A stretch of 64,000 nt of DNA from contig JAMLHC010000001.1 of the NCBI GenBank assembly GCA_023957335.1, positions 702,017 to 766,016 on the forward strand, written 5' to 3'. Within the stretch, counting starts at the first letter, position 1. Each line of letters begins with the position of its first letter. Shown here piece by piece: positions 44,201 through 51,256 of the stretch. The DNA is from Bacteroidota bacterium (GTDB lineage: Bacteria; Bacteroidota; Bacteroidia; NS11-12g; UBA955). The translations under genes and the position numbers were made by a program. The notes beneath the pieces are model-generated. The model did no database searches. It was not told the origin of the DNA and worked only from the letters and a program-made list of their open reading frames with translations.

Positions 44201-45573
44201 CTGCTCAATTTTCTATTAAAGATAAAAGAATTGTTTACCATATCACCGGTTGAATAATACTTATAGAAATCACAAGCATACAAATACCAATACATCGGTG
44301 CATTATTATACAAGGTGTTATTTGCTACAATATTGTTCACCATAAATGTTGAACTTGCAGACGTATTATAAATACCACACATATAAACCCATGAATTGTA
44401 ATCATTACCTGCCACATTATTGATAATCTTATTATCTTCTACTCTAATTATATTAGAGCCATAGTTTAAATTACCGCAATACTCACAACCCTCTAAGGCT
44501 TCAATATTAATTCCGCAGAAGTTGGCTGCGCCATCATTTCGAGTAGGATCGCCAATATCATGTACATTATTGCCAATAATTTCAATATCCTTATCAGAAT
44601 GGGCATACAGACTTGGCCAACGTATATCAATTCCATAAATCCAATTGTCATAATTCATTTGCTGAACCGGAGATTTAAGATTACGTGTTATGTCGTTATT
44701 GTTGTATTTGCCACCGCTACAACCAAAGGAATAAATCCCAACAGCACTAAAGTTTTTTATTGAATTACCTACAAACTCATTCTCTCCATCATCCCAAGAA
44801 GCCCCGCCTTGTTCAAAAATTCCATAGCTTGGTCCTATTAAACTTGAACCATCAGGAGGTCCAATAATTAAATTGTTTTCAAATCTGTTTCCTCTGCCAT
44901 TTTGGGCATAATAATATCCGTTTGCGTTCAAATAGGCAGGATCGTCAGTAAAGGCAACCACCGCACCTGCATAATATTCATTACCATAGTAATTACTGAA
45001 ATAGTCAGGGTAAGTATTATAAATCACTCCACTAAAGTTGTATTTGGGCGCGCTCAGTGTACATTTTTTGAAAATATTATAGCTTGCATAATCTGACAAT
45101 CTTACTGTGTGTACATAGTTAGCATTAGTTCCTTCAATTCTTAAACTATCAAAAGTAAAGTAACTGGCGCCATACATCCACAATGTGTGTCTGGCATAAG
45201 GGTTTGTCGCATTGAATGTTAACAAAGCATTGTTTCCTTTAATAGTTACTCTGTTGCTTTGGTCCATTGCATAACTGGGGTTCACTGTAACTTGCTCGTT
45301 AAAGGTTGCATTTGCTTTAACATTTACTGTCACATTTCCTGACACATCCGGACCATTGGAAGGTCCACCATCACCTCTAAAACCATAAGCGATATCATCA
45401 AAAAATGACTGAAAATCTGCATAGTTTGACGAACTCGCGGTGGCTGTGTTGTCAATAGTATAACTACTACCTGACAATTGCGCTTGAACCGCAGATGGCA
45501 AAACAATCGCGGTTGCTCCAAACACTCCCAAGATAACTTGGCGAATGGAAATGGGTTGTAATAATTTGATCAT
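41272..45573 (-). CDS. Large T9SS type A surface protein: beta-helix plus six PKD-like domains
   Basis: 1433 residues. Export signal ending near VQAQ (residue ~32). Residues ~55-600 form a right-handed parallel beta-helix with repeated Asn/Gly rungs (FENNLIIGPPDGSS; VENNIFDYDLKGAS). A CARDB-like segment (~630-730) and a linker precede six PKD-like units (YEWDFGNGQ, YTWDFGDGQ, YLWSFGENG, YTWIVDGQT, FNWELGDGN, YSWYFGEGN). The end is a type A sorting domain (LFNVYPNPSNGLFKVEI...SNGLYLIRYSSDNQ). The domain order is the same as in 13205-18850, and the linker ENLSTVQSGYL resembles ENLSTVSSGYL there, so they are paralogues. A -7 box lies at 45628-45635; the prophage appears to begin just upstream of it. 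Confidence 0.88.
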   Translation of the reverse strand: MIKLLQPISIRQVILGVFGATAIVLPSAVQAQLSGSSYTIDNTATASSSNYADFQSFFDDIAYGFRGDGGPSNGPDVSGNVTVNVKANATFNEQVTVNPSYAMDQSNRVTIKGNNALLTFNATNPYARHTLWMYGASYFTFDSLRIEGTNANYVHTVRLSDYASYNIFKKCTLSAPKYNFSGVIYNTYPDYFSNYYGNEYYAGAVVAFTDDPAYLNANGYYYAQNGRGNRFENNLIIGPPDGSSLIGPSYGIFEQGGASWDDGENEFVGNSIKNFSAVGIYSFGCSGGKYNNNDITRNLKSPVQQMNYDNWIYGIDIRWPSLYAHSDKDIEIIGNNVHDIGDPTRNDGAANFCGINIEALEGCEYCGNLNYGSNIIRVEDNKIINNVAGNDYNSWVYMCGIYNTSASSTFMVNNIVANNTLYNNAPMYWYLYACDFYKYYSTGDMVNNSFIFNRKLSSNVYYYHGSYIYTGGYGMSSNPPLNESSRVENNIFDYDLKGASMGDFYLTLYYISSLRNNDFYVNKVPGYDGTYIYGVGSTYNSVSGSDPNTMNSSLGPESKGNIKGDPVFVDPASNFTPTNSALKSAGYDYNNAAYPSGIVKDLEGTSRNPSKPSIGAIEPYFDCLVSGTFNGGDYSICGGEQIPMTGTLTSLIKFDFPNTKVGYILNNKPAVITTVGTAPALGSIPFDLGLIDFTGAPLNSVLKVFIAHIDDNHANDTLTFNISVGRGAYGGVVTTNPSSMGREPDLDEGRDYWITIPDDIIKLDISAPSEFTNAQYGTGYSVQAKAFTMSGIQLPLSSSVYNHNVVTGGTWSINPPEAFVDSFIIAELHLLNLSTNCDSVVKRKIFVAPFGKPEFKDPKSCMGTVAEFENLSTVQSGYLTYEWDFGNGQTSTNTNGKTTYLTPGTYQVTLKTTTVPLGFVKSKTKTITINEGPIADFTYTSKCFGTPVTLTNTTTSNVGAPSYTWDFGDGQTSNAVNPTVSYSSKGLYIITLTAEKNGCSSKSEQTIAMFEQPTADFFVSADKCANHDVVFTNNASNISGKTGYLWSFGENGEQSTQHNGEYTYTTAGTKNVKLVVQTALGCKDSISKSITIIPGPTGDFSITGECQDRDIVLSSTDAPLSGTTYTWIVDGQTTTGTSSITKKYSEISIHNVKLTTTYTNGCTNSVAKPVEVKPTPKADFVVQGTICSNHEVVLENKTKWSDGAMNFNWELGDGNTSIQQHPVHTYATSGNMNVKLVASITDGCSDEITKTLTVNPSPTRCEFTMNYDGSKGLRAFSFEPTDGVNVGAESGITYSWYFGEGNSMKGTKGAQSFKEDGFYKVTMRAESAAGCFCESTQQLIIDRTGVNEIADGSLFNVYPNPSNGLFKVEIADKATNGLLEVFDILGNKLYSYTATEMNTFNWTIDLSNQSNGLYLIRYSSDNQTATKKVRLIK

Positions 45574-45627
45574 ATATTTTAAGTATTAATTTCTTGGTTG
45601 CAGCACAAACTACAACTATTCAATAGG

Positions 45628-45635
45628 CAAATATA
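45628..45635 (-). promoter_or_regulatory. -7 box of the 1433-residue surface-protein gene
   Basis: Minus-strand TATATTTG (45635-45628) fits TAnnTTTG and would start transcription about 45-50 bp before ATG 45573. The -33 position falls inside the suspected phage end. Confidence 0.5.
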
Positions 45636-45654
45636 ATTGACTTGTCAGATATAA

Positions 45655-45696
45655 TCCCCAAAACCAAAAATACACGTACCCAAAACGAAAAGTACG
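45655..45696. repeat. Two degenerate ~20-bp tandem repeats at the prophage end
   Basis: On the minus strand, CGTACTTTTCGTTTTGGGTA (45696-45677) is followed by CGTGTATTTTTGGTTTTGGG plus two bases (45676-45655). The units share CGT, a T-run and TTTTGGG. AAGTACGA on the plus strand resembles the core of Mu transposase end sites. Likely transposase-binding sites; unproven. Confidence 0.45.
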
Positions 45697-45705
45697 AGTT
45701 TGACA

Positions 45706-45731
45706 AAAAAGGGGCTGCTTTCACAGCCCCC
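45706..45731 (-). terminator. Terminator after the phage dam gene
   Basis: GGGGCTG (45711-45717) pairs with CAGCCCC (45724-45730) over a 6-nt loop; the plus-strand AAAAAA just before becomes the T-run on the minus strand. It ends the leftward phage operon 12 bp after the dam stop codon. Confidence 0.75.
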
Positions 45732-45742
45732 AAAATTAGCAA

Positions 45743-46558
45743 TTAATAGTTACACACCATCCACTCCTCTTGCAACCTGCGAGATGAGGCTTTGCAAGCC
45801 GTAACCCTACGCTCAACTCTGTGTATAGTCCAACCGTTTCGGGTAGCAAATTCCTCGATAACCTCATTAGGGTACATGGTCAGCATAAACTTACCTTTCA
45901 GCCTCTCGCACAACTCCAACAGCTCTTTTAGGTTCTGATCGTTAAACATTCCACTATAATGACCCATATTACTACCAACATAGGGCGGGTCGATGAAGTG
46001 GAACGCACCCTCCGTGTCATACCGCGCAATCACTTTCAGTGCATCGTCCATCTCTATGGTAACGCATTCCAACCGCTCTTTGAGAGACAAATTAAAAGCC
46101 TCTTTGGCGTAGAACAACTTCTTCGGATGGCGGCTTACCTTCTTGTCAAACCCAAAAGAACCGCCAAAGTGGCTCGCAAACGACATCTTACTCGTGGTGT
46201 ACACAGCCCAAGCCCGCTCAACTTCGCCAAAAAACTGAGGATTGGCATACACATAGCCTGCGTGCTTATGAGCGGCTCTACTGTGCAGCAACAAGTCAAT
46301 CTTCGCTTTCAACTCCTCAAACCTCGTTGTTGCCACCCTGTAAAAGTTGATTAACTCCATGTTCAGGTCATTGATTACCTCAATCTCGCTCGGCTGTTTT
46401 GCAAAAAATAACGCTGCTCCGCCCGCAAATACCTCCGTGTACAGGTTGTGCTGAGGCACAAGCGGCAAGATGTGTTTTAGCATGGTTTGCTTACCTCCGT
46501 AGTAAGTAATGGGCGTCTTACCCATTGGCTTTACTTTTTCTGTTTTTTGTTTACTCAT
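45743..46558 (-). CDS. dam: Phage DNA adenine methylase (Dam, D12 class)
   Basis: 271 residues. SAM-binding segments: TPITYYGGKQTMLKHI (residues ~15-30) and TEVFAGGAALFF (~41-52). The catalytic motif IV is FHFIDPPYVG (DPPY 190-193), the pattern of N6-adenine methyltransferases of the D12 class. Target sequence cannot be read. It is the last gene of the late operon, after the tail fibre and a cluster of hairpins, a position equivalent to the DNA-modification gene mom in phage Mu. It probably protects phage DNA from host restriction. No cognate nuclease gene is adjacent. Confidence 0.93.
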   Translation of the reverse strand: MSKQKTEKVKPMGKTPITYYGGKQTMLKHILPLVPQHNLYTEVFAGGAALFFAKQPSEIEVINDLNMELINFYRVATTRFEELKAKIDLLLHSRAAHKHAGYVYANPQFFGEVERAWAVYTTSKMSFASHFGGSFGFDKKVSRHPKKLFYAKEAFNLSLKERLECVTIEMDDALKVIARYDTEGAFHFIDPPYVGSNMGHYSGMFNDQNLKELLELCERLKGKFMLTMYPNEVIEEFATRNGWTIHRVERRVTACKASSRRLQEEWMVCNY

Positions 46559-46598
46559 ATTTGTTTTAAAAATTACTTTTGTTCCATCTCAAATCTTA

Positions 46599-46662
46599 AT
46601 AAAAAAAGGTGCTGACACACCGTCCAAAGGCTCTGCCTCTGGCTTTGGTGTGTCAGCACCTT
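46599..46662 (-). terminator. Large intrinsic terminator between tail-fibre gene and dam
   Basis: AAGGTGCTGACACA pairs with TGTGTCAGCACCTT (14 bp), continued inside by CCAAAG/CTTTGG around a 13-nt loop. Seven plus-strand A residues (46601-46607) become the T-run on the minus strand. It would separate dam from the structural genes. Confidence 0.8.
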
Positions 46663-46666
46663 AATT

Positions 46667-46717
46667 AACCGAGCCTGAGATACTCGGTTGAAGTCAGGGG
46701 CTTTTTTTAAAGCCCCT
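46667..46717. repeat. Two additional hairpins in the fibre-dam gap
   Basis: AACCGAG (46667-46673) pairs with CTCGGTT (46683-46689), and AGGGGCTTT (46696-46704) pairs with AAAGCCCCT (46709-46717) over a TTTT loop. Together with the terminator to the left, three hairpins stand in a row in ~120 bp. Confidence 0.65.
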
Positions 46718-46734
46718 TTAAATCTGTTTTAAAT

Positions 46735-47601
46735 TTACTGCAAATGCACCCTGTGGTTGAAGTGCAACATCACATCGTCACTTCCCGAATAGCTGCTGTG
46801 AGCTACCTCCACATTGCCGTTGGTCTTGAACACCACCGAAGCCCAATGATTCGGCTCCACCAAATAAGGGTCGCCACCCGGTCCCGCCAAAGGCGACACC
46901 TCGCTTAACGGAACGAGTACTACCTGCTCCTTCGCAGGCATCAGACGGGGGAAAGGCACAGCCGCAGACAGGTTCGGAAAGGTTATTATTAAGTTGTTGC
47001 TGTCAAAGCTCTCCTTGCGGCAACTTCCTGACAACTCCATATACTGCCCCCATTTCCGCACCCGCAGATTGCCATATCCCATGCCCGCTAGGTCGCTGCC
47101 AATCTTGCGCCAGCCACCTGAGACATCGTACTCGATGTCAAGAGCACTAATTACAATCAGTTCACTTGGGTTATACACCGTGTACCACTCAAATCCATAG
47201 TCAGCGAGTTCTTTGATGCGGTACTTCGTAGGCTGACTCGCGGATTGCTCCACCCGTGCCCACCTGCGAAAATGAACATTCTTGCTACTCCCGTCTGCAC
47301 TCACTCGTGGTGATGGTAGTTGCACCTCTTCATACGGCACGAGCACAGGGTCTGTAACCACAGTCATATCCCAACTCTGCTCAGCCACCCAATATACCTC
47401 ACCTTTCATCGCAATATACCCTTGTGTAATGCCAATCATTGGGTTAGACATCAGCAAATTGGCGCGACAGCCTGTCAAAATGCAGCTTTCCTTGTACGCA
47501 AGTCCTTCAATTCCGGATTTTAAGTAATCGTAAATCAGGTTTAAGTCCTGCGCTTTCAGTTTATACCCACCGCTTGGGCTCGGTATGTTAAATTTATTCA
47601 T
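46735..47601 (-). CDS. Probable phage tail fibre / receptor-binding protein
   Basis: 288 residues. No enzymatic motif is visible. The N-terminus (NIPSPSGGYKLKAQDLNLIYDYLKSGIEGLAY) looks like a baseplate-attachment segment. The middle has phage-like phrases (ILTGCRANLLMSNPMIGITQGYIAMKGEVYWV), and the C-terminal ~120 residues (GYGNLRVRKWGQYMELSGSC...) resemble the terminal beta-domain of fibres. Position supports the call: it follows the gpJ-like and gpI-like baseplate genes, as fibre genes do in Mu and P2. Overlap with the preceding gene is 8 bp. The receptor is unknown. Confidence 0.6.
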   Translation of the reverse strand: MNKFNIPSPSGGYKLKAQDLNLIYDYLKSGIEGLAYKESCILTGCRANLLMSNPMIGITQGYIAMKGEVYWVAEQSWDMTVVTDPVLVPYEEVQLPSPRVSADGSSKNVHFRRWARVEQSASQPTKYRIKELADYGFEWYTVYNPSELIVISALDIEYDVSGGWRKIGSDLAGMGYGNLRVRKWGQYMELSGSCRKESFDSNNLIITFPNLSAAVPFPRLMPAKEQVVLVPLSEVSPLAGPGGDPYLVEPNHWASVVFKTNGNVEVAHSSYSGSDDVMLHFNHRVHLQ

Positions 47602-48094
47602 ATTCTACAACAAAAATTTTATCTGCTAAATTATAGCGTGCCACCCACGCCCTTATCCTATCTTCCTCTCCGCTCAACGCAGCAGGCACAACCACCCTGT
47701 AATCAGGAAACCCGTCAGTCTCGCTATCGTGGTATAAGATAGGAGAGTTATAATCCTCGTTCTCGCCATCGTGGTAAAGTACCTGTGGCAAGGGATCAAC
47801 CTCTCCATCGTGATAAATCACCACTTCGGGAGCGAGGTCTGCTATTGTTTGCACCTTAATTCGTTTCTCCACAGGGTCAAAAAGCCTGTTTAAAAGGCTT
47901 GCCAAAACTCCCTGCTGTGAGCTGTACTTAATCCTAAAATCCCAATCCGCAGACCTGTTAGCCAAATCATCAGCCAACTGCTGCTGGGGAGCGAGAAACA
48001 CATAATGCAGCGCAACAACGTCTTCCCTGCGCCTCCTTGAAGGCAGGTATCGCCATAGCCAGTTCTTCAAGTTCCATGCGTAACTCCTTATCAT
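47594..48094 (-). CDS. Phage baseplate/tail protein, gpI-position candidate, with YHDGE repeats
   Basis: 166 residues. It lies where Mu and P2 phages encode gpI (Mu gp48), between gpJ and the fibre, but I do not recognise the fold. The basic N-terminus (WRYLPSRRRRED) is followed by an alpha-helical part. Residues 94-125 hold three copies of a short motif: YHDGE (94-98), YHDGE (107-111) and YHDSE (121-125), each preceded by two aliphatic residues. The repeats look like an expandable loop or metal/ligand-binding turns. It overlaps its neighbours by 4 and 8 bp. Confidence 0.6.
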   Translation of the reverse strand: MIRSYAWNLKNWLWRYLPSRRRREDVVALHYVFLAPQQQLADDLANRSADWDFRIKYSSQQGVLASLLNRLFDPVEKRIKVQTIADLAPEVVIYHDGEVDPLPQVLYHDGENEDYNSPILYHDSETDGFPDYRVVVPAALSGEEDRIRAWVARYNLADKIFVVEYE

Positions 48095-48879
48095 TGCGGG
48101 ATATACGTCAGGTTAAAGTTTTCTATTTCAAAATAACCGCTTGCAGGGTCGTACTCCCGCAACACAGTAACATAGCTTCCGCCATCAGGCTTCGCCTGCA
48201 ATACTTTCAGGTCAAAGTCTATACAGCCGCTCACAGCTTCGCCAGCATCGCGCAGGCGGTTAATGTTCAACACGCCATTGAAAAATATCTCCTTCAAATG
48301 ATTTGAAAGTGCCGCCTCAAACTCGTCCTTAAACTCACTCTCAAGCAGCTTGCCGTCAAAAAATACATCACCCGTAATCGCCACCTTATCACATGCCACA
48401 GACACCGTCAAATGCTGCGTACCTGCAAATTTCTTCTGCCTAATATAACTGTCGAGCATGGTACGCTCCTCCGGGCTTAAAGGATCAAGCCCTCCGCTTC
48501 CGTCATCTTTGGCAACTTTTATCCAAAGCAACCTGCCCGACACACTCACAGCAACCTTACTCACAAGCCTTTTCTCCAGGTCTTCCACCAGATACACCAA
48601 CCTGCCGTCCACCTCCGTCAGCGTGTCGCCACTCTGCCACTTCAACACCTCGCTTGCGTACCACTTTGGCGTACCTGCCACAGCCGCATCAGCCGCATCG
48701 TCAAGCTCCCTTTTTTTCTGCTCCCAAAGCTGCTCCAGCAACACCTGAGCAGACGCAAACACACGCTTTAAGCTCGCCCACACACTTACCCTGCTCGTAG
48801 TGGTAATTTCCGCAAGCGTGGCCTCGCTTGCCTTAGCTTCCTCTATAACCGCCTCTATCTGCTCTCTTGTTCTTGCCAT
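48091..48879 (-). CDS. Baseplate J-like protein
   Basis: 262 residues. It begins with a helical segment (MARTREQIEAVIEEAKASEATLAEI, WASLKRVFASAQVLLEQLWEQKK) and continues with KVAVSVSGRLLWIKVA, EERTMLDSYIRQKKFAGTQHLTV and KVAITGDVFFDG, which follow the pattern of gpJ-type baseplate wedge proteins. It ends YFEIENFNLTYIP. In contractile phages gpJ forms wedge arms linking hub and fibres. Gene order (J, then gpI position, then fibre) supports it. Its length is typical of short Bacteroidota versions, somewhat below Mu gp47. Confidence 0.65.
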   Translation of the reverse strand: MARTREQIEAVIEEAKASEATLAEITTTSRVSVWASLKRVFASAQVLLEQLWEQKKRELDDAADAAVAGTPKWYASEVLKWQSGDTLTEVDGRLVYLVEDLEKRLVSKVAVSVSGRLLWIKVAKDDGSGGLDPLSPEERTMLDSYIRQKKFAGTQHLTVSVACDKVAITGDVFFDGKLLESEFKDEFEAALSNHLKEIFFNGVLNINRLRDAGEAVSGCIDFDLKVLQAKPDGGSYVTVLREYDPASGYFEIENFNLTYIPQ

Positions 48880-49811
48880 TATTTAAAACTATTAAACTGC
48901 GCACCAACCACCTGCGCGGCAGCCTGTGATACCGCTTCTGCGGTCAATATTGCCTCCCCGACCGTGCCATTGTCAAAGACTACATCCTTTGAAACAACTT
49001 CTTTTGCAGGCATTTTAGAAGTGCCGGTGAGACCTCCGTTATTATACACAACACCAAGCCTCACATCTTGTGGCAGCGCTTGGTCTGCCGTTGTCGGGTC
49101 TGTGAGTGGCAACGGATTACCACTCGTGTCCTCGCCTATGTAGGAGCCGCCTGTCATGAAGGCAAATCTTCCTGAAATATGTGAGCCAGCCTTTGTGTAG
49201 TCATGCTGTAAGGATAGTACTTCAACGGGGATTGATGGGTTTAAATTGTTTATTGCCGGGGCGTTAATAGTACTGGAATTTATTACAGTTCCGAAAATCC
49301 GAACCTTAATACTTTGCAATGCCAGCAGATTCATCGAAGTTCCGACAGGAGAAATCGTACCATATATGTTAATTTGTGCCGAGCCTGAGCAGTAATATAA
49401 TACACCGTTAATAGGGTAATCGCCATAGAAGTTTATGATGCCATGTAGAGGTCTTATGCCAAACAAATAATTACCTGTACCAATAGCAGCCCCACCAATG
49501 AGATTAAGTGTTTGACCAGGCGTTGTGTCAATTCTCAACATTTCATACAAGCCAGGCACCAGCAGAGCTTCAATAGTACGCTCTGCGCCAGCAAAACCAA
49601 ACATATAGCCTCCCGCTGCTATACTTAGAGCAGGGAACGAAGAGTTGGTAATGCTCGTAACTTTAATGTCTATGTCGGGAGTAATATTCTTGCCGTTTAT
49701 ATACACTTCATCCCCGACAGTAGGCACAGTTCCTACTCTCAAAGGGTCATCGCTGTTCCAGTTAGCTGCATTAGACCAGTTACCGTTACTTATTGGAAAC
49801 ATTATAGCCAT
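48879..49811 (-). CDS. Phage protein with adhesin-like beta-solenoid N-terminus
   Basis: 310 residues. The first ~70 residues (NGNWSNAANWNSDDPLRVG...VPTVGDEVYINGKNITPDID) match the start of bacterial surface beta-solenoid proteins, where an NW-A-W-P-DxV pattern precedes repeated strands. Residues ~70-210 read as beta-rungs (GYMFGFAGAERTIEALLVPG, INIYGTISPVGTSMNL). The tail (LPQDVRLGVVYNNGGLTGTSKMPAKEVV) looks phage-like. No signal peptide is present, so it is not exported by the host route and more likely sits on the virion. It is in a cassette between the gp25-like and gpJ-like genes; overlaps of 1 and 10 bp tie it to the operon. Confidence 0.6.
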   Translation of the reverse strand: MAIMFPISNGNWSNAANWNSDDPLRVGTVPTVGDEVYINGKNITPDIDIKVTSITNSSFPALSIAAGGYMFGFAGAERTIEALLVPGLYEMLRIDTTPGQTLNLIGGAAIGTGNYLFGIRPLHGIINFYGDYPINGVLYYCSGSAQINIYGTISPVGTSMNLLALQSIKVRIFGTVINSSTINAPAINNLNPSIPVEVLSLQHDYTKAGSHISGRFAFMTGGSYIGEDTSGNPLPLTDPTTADQALPQDVRLGVVYNNGGLTGTSKMPAKEVVSKDVVFDNGTVGEAILTAEAVSQAAAQVVGAQFNSFK

Positions 49812-49984
49812 TTCTCTAATCTTTTGTTTTGCTCAGAAAGTGCTTCTTGAATGTTATTTGCCACAAATGTTGTTGATGAAAAGACTATCTCGCCCTCCTC
49901 TTTCTCTTCCCACACCCTTAGTGTTAGTACATACTTATCGCCCATCGGAGCTATGCTTGTGCTGTATTTTATTATTTTACTCAT
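49802..49984 (-). CDS. Small phage protein, unknown (60 residues)
   Basis: Starts at ATG 49984 (MSKIIKYSTSIAPMGDKYV), overlapping the stop of the preceding gene by 8 bp, which is the coupling used throughout this operon. The frame stays open upstream to 50104, but those extra 40 residues are read out of frame over the neighbouring gene and are Arg/Leu-rich noise. No family is recognised. Sequence VLTLRVWEEKEEGEIVFSSTTFVANNIQEALSEQNKRLEKWL suggests a beta-hairpin plus a C-terminal helix. Confidence 0.6.
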   Translation of the reverse strand: MSKIIKYSTSIAPMGDKYVLTLRVWEEKEEGEIVFSSTTFVANNIQEALSEQNKRLEKWL

Positions 49985-50261
49985 AATCCAAAATATATCT
50001 GTCTGTCCATTTTCCATTTGCAACTCCTGTTTCAACCTCGCCCTCAGCCTTAACCTCAATCCTCGTAATCTTCCACCCTGTGCTGCTTTCTTCTGTTCCG
50101 TCATTCGCTACACCGCAATAGCTGTACGGCTCTTGCCAGTCGTGCCTGTAAACCTTACCTGCTTTACGTGGCGGCACTTTCTTTCCAACGCTTATTCCCC
50201 TGTCGCCTTTGAAGCCAACGGAAAACCTGTTATCTCTCCTGAAACTGATACTAACCGACAT
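49977..50261 (-). CDS. Small phage protein, unknown (94 residues)
   Basis: 94 residues (MSVSISFRRDNRFSVGFKGDRGISVGKKV...). Contains a GFKGDRGISVG stretch, faintly collagen- or fibre-like, and a C-terminal beta-rich part (GWKITRIEVKAEGEVETGVANGKWTDRYILDYE). It overlaps its neighbours by 8 and 11 bp in the fibre cassette. No family is recognised; a structural or fibre-accessory role is inferred only from position. Confidence 0.6.
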   Translation of the reverse strand: MSVSISFRRDNRFSVGFKGDRGISVGKKVPPRKAGKVYRHDWQEPYSYCGVANDGTEESSTGWKITRIEVKAEGEVETGVANGKWTDRYILDYE

Positions 50262-50592
50262 TCTCTCTCCTTACATTAAACAGTTCAACCACTTCAATCT
50301 TGGTGGCTGAGGCACTCGAAGCCCCAATCTCCACGCTCACGGTAGCGGTTAATTTTCCACTCTGCCAAACAGCCGTAGCCTCATCTTCCACCACCAAAAG
50401 CACTTCCCCTTCTTCTTCGCCCGGTTCAAGTTCCTCTGTACTTTTCCTTAGTACCGCCACAGGCTTCCTGTTTATGCTTAAAACAACAGTAAGTTCATCC
50501 AGCTCCTCCCACGCAATCGGCTCACCGCCTGCATCGGCAAGCGTAAGCACAAGTGCCAAAGTTTCGCCCGCTATAAAAGTCTCAAGTCTCAT
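50251..50592 (-). CDS. Small phage protein with Ig-like look (113 residues)
   Basis: I place the start at ATG 50592, one base after the stop of the preceding gene, instead of the frame's first ATG at 50637, which would overlap that gene by 44 bp. The protein (MRLETFIAGETLALVLTLADAGGEPIAW...TVVLSINRKPVAVL) alternates strands like a small Ig-type beta-sandwich, acidic in the middle (EELEPGEEEGEVLL). Similar short proteins follow fibre genes in other phages. Function is unknown. Confidence 0.6.
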   Translation of the reverse strand: MRLETFIAGETLALVLTLADAGGEPIAWEELDELTVVLSINRKPVAVLRKSTEELEPGEEEGEVLLVVEDEATAVWQSGKLTATVSVEIGASSASATKIEVVELFNVRRENVG

Positions 50593-50593
50593 C

Positions 50594-51235
50594 TTATACG
50601 TCAGCAATAATTCCCGCACTTCGCAGTGCGTCCACAATAGCCTTCACGTGTGCTGCCAACTCTGGCAAAGTCACCGAACTCACATCATAGCCACTCTTTG
50701 AACTTGTTCCTATGATTGCGCCCCAGCCACCATCAGGCGTAATAGCATTCTGTTTCTCGTCAAGTGCACTTTGCAACCCAGTAACAGTTGTTATTGCTTG
50801 TTCGCCTGTATGATTAGCCCTATTTTTCAGATTAATGTCTGTGTCATTAGCCGTAGCTCCTGATGCAATTCCGTCCAATTTTGACTTGTCCGCACTTGAC
50901 ATCAAGCCGTCATCGTCCGTAGTAGCCACATCGTTGCTTGCCTTGTCGTCAAGTGCGGCTACAAGACCTATAACATCGCTCATCGCTATTGCCAGCAGAG
51001 CCTTAACCTCTGCGGCTGTCAGAGCCTTTACCTCGCCACTTCCAAGTCTGCCTACCAGCCTGCTCACAGGTATAGCAATGTGCGTCAGTTCTCCCGCACT
51101 GTCCCGCAAGATCATTGCGCTGTTTTCGCTCAATACATTCTTTTCCAGCTTCCTGTCGTCAAGGTGTGCGAAGTTGCCGTCTATCTCCGCATTGGTTAGC
51201 GGCTCGCCTTTCTCACTTCTATATACTATTGCCAT
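50594..51235 (-). CDS. Phage tail fibre-type protein
   Basis: 213 residues. The N-terminus has the fibre-type phrase GEPLTNAEIDGNFAHLDDRKLEKN. The middle carries the widespread tail-fibre motif DDDGLMSSADKSKLDGIASGATAND, followed by NHTGEQAITTVTGLQSALDEK, a common repeat type in side-tail fibres. The C-terminus (LPELAAHVKAIVDALRSAGIIADV) is helical. This is a second fibre gene in addition to 46735-47601. It heads the group of small genes in the cassette between the LysM-like and gpJ-like genes. Confidence 0.78.
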   Translation of the reverse strand: MAIVYRSEKGEPLTNAEIDGNFAHLDDRKLEKNVLSENSAMILRDSAGELTHIAIPVSRLVGRLGSGEVKALTAAEVKALLAIAMSDVIGLVAALDDKASNDVATTDDDGLMSSADKSKLDGIASGATANDTDINLKNRANHTGEQAITTVTGLQSALDEKQNAITPDGGWGAIIGTSSKSGYDVSSVTLPELAAHVKAIVDALRSAGIIADV

Positions 51236-51256
51236 AATTTCAAATCTTCAAATCAA

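Noticed and set aside
49985..50104. N-terminal extension of the 60-residue phage protein
   Set aside because: It covers the neighbouring gene in another frame and is an Arg/Leu-rich artefact; ATG 49984 has the usual 8-bp overlap.
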